NCBI GenBank assembly: GCA_017613815.1
Contig: JAGADB010000172.1
Coordinates: forward strand, 1-11,499
Length of the DNA stretch: 11,499 nucleotides
Direction of reading: 5' to 3'
From: Clostridia bacterium
Lineage (GTDB): Bacteria > Bacillota > Clostridia > Oscillospirales > CAG-382
Position 1 is the stretch's first letter. Each line of letters begins with the position of its first letter. Below are positions 9,562-11,499 of the stretch, piece by piece. A program made the position numbers and the translations under genes. Under the pieces are notes generated by a model. That model saw nothing but the letters and a program-made list of their open reading frames with translations, searched no databases and was not told the origin of the DNA.

Positions 9562-10371
9562 ATGAGCAACGACATAAAGACGTTGAAAAAAAGAATAAAA
9601 AGCGTTGATTCCACTCTTCATCTTACAAAAGCCATGCAGCTTGTTGCGGCGTCTAAAATCTGGCGCGCAAACGACGCCATGGCGAAATCGCGCTCATATA
9701 TGGACGCCTTCGGACGCGTTATAGAGAACCTTTCTTCCAACAAGGAATGCAAAAAAAGCCCGTATCTCGCCGATTCTCCCGGAGAAAAGGTGAAAATGAT
9801 AGTAATCGCGGGCGACAGAGGTCTTGCGGGCGGATACAACGCAAACGTTTACAAGCTTGCAGGCAAATATCCCGATTCTGAAATTGTTCCGATAGGAAAA
9901 AGGGCGAACGACAAATATGCAAAGTCTTCCGAGCCGATTTATGCGGAGCATTTCACCGCAGAGCAGTCGGCAAAGCTTGCAAAGTCGCTTTGCGACGAAT
10001 ATCTCGAAGGAAAAATCGACAAACTTACGATTATCGGCACGAAATACGTTTCGGCAATGACTCAGGAGCCGTACTTAAAGCAGATTCTGCCGATTGAAGC
10101 AAGCGAAAATGCCTCGGATTCCTCGATAATTTTCGAGCCGGATGAACTGAACGTGCTGAATACGGTGGTTCCGGAATACGTTGCGGGCTTTATAAGCGCC
10201 TGTGTAAAAGAAAGCTTTGCCAGCGAAGTCGCCGCAAGAAGAATGGCGATGGATTCCGCAGGCAAGAATGCAAAACAGATGATAGACGATCTCAAAATCG
10301 CTTACAACCGCGCTCGGCAAAGTTCGATTACCAAAGAAATCACAGAAATTGTCGCGGGAAACAGCGACTGA
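9562..10371 (+). CDS. atpG: F1Fo ATP synthase subunit gamma
   Basis: Gamma is the central shaft that turns with the c-ring inside the alpha3-beta3 hexamer. Both coiled-coil ends are present: N-terminal IKSVDSTLHLTKAMQLVAASK (about 12-32) and C-terminal AARRMAMDSAGKNAKQMIDD through ITKEITEIVAGNSD. The middle Rossmann-like domain starts near KMIVIAGDRGLAGGYN. At 269 residues it is about 15-20 shorter than Bacillus gamma (287). By eye, most of the loss is after GGYNANVYKL, where about ten residues of helix and loop are missing, outside the shaft. A strong GGAGGT (9550-9555) precedes ATG 9562. It lies between atpA and atpD, as usual. Confidence 0.97.
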   Translation: MSNDIKTLKKRIKSVDSTLHLTKAMQLVAASKIWRANDAMAKSRSYMDAFGRVIENLSSNKECKKSPYLADSPGEKVKMIVIAGDRGLAGGYNANVYKLAGKYPDSEIVPIGKRANDKYAKSSEPIYAEHFTAEQSAKLAKSLCDEYLEGKIDKLTIIGTKYVSAMTQEPYLKQILPIEASENASDSSIIFEPDELNVLNTVVPEYVAGFISACVKESFASEVAARRMAMDSAGKNAKQMIDDLKIAYNRARQSSITKEITEIVAGNSD

Positions 10372-10409
10372 TTATGATATATTCCTTACAAATCAAAGGA
10401 AAGGCGTGA

Positions 10410-11499
<1,090 letters not shown>

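Overview
This window looks like a chromosomal housekeeping region from a member of the Bacillota, most likely class Clostridia. The grounds are a T-box-controlled pheST operon, strong GGAGG-type ribosome binding sites, consensus SigA-type promoters, short intergenic gaps, a clostridial-type PheS with a four-cysteine insert, and the gene order atpI-B-E-F-H-A-G-D. The genus cannot be named from the sequence alone. I see no mobile element, CRISPR array, tRNA, rRNA or foreign-looking block.

Layout. (1) Positions 1-197 hold the 3' end of a plus-strand gene that resembles the C-terminus of an ApbE-type flavin transferase. (2) A bidirectional hairpin terminator at about 196-222 separates it from a convergent minus-strand gene for an RlmI-like 23S rRNA methyltransferase (221-1393). 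(3) The 407-nt gap 1394-1800 holds two divergent promoters and a complete T-box leader (about 1546-1777) with a Phe-type specifier candidate. (4) pheS (1801-2820) and pheT (2835-5225) encode the two subunits of phenylalanyl-tRNA synthetase, and the operon ends in a strong terminator at 5237-5270. (5) A consensus extended -10 promoter directly after it (5277-5305) drives the F1Fo ATP synthase operon: atpI, atpB (a), atpE (c), atpF (b), atpH (delta), atpA (alpha), atpG (gamma) and atpD (beta, cut by the window end). The epsilon gene atpC is expected just beyond position 11499.

How the genes work together. The T-box senses uncharged tRNA-Phe and sets pheST transcription. The atp genes build the rotary ATP synthase: Fo in the membrane (a, b, c, with AtpI as assembly helper) and F1 in the cytoplasm.

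The most interesting signal is in the c subunit. Its ion-binding site carries the residues of sodium-binding rotors (E64, T65, T66, Y69), and the usual Gln of the first helix is replaced by a second carboxylate, E31. This is the two-carboxylate arrangement known from Fusobacterium nucleatum. Subunit a keeps the essential Arg but has unusual residues at the polar positions that in E. coli are Glu219 and His245. The enzyme is therefore probably coupled to Na+. I did not find a previously undescribed system here; apart from the rotor details the window is conventional.
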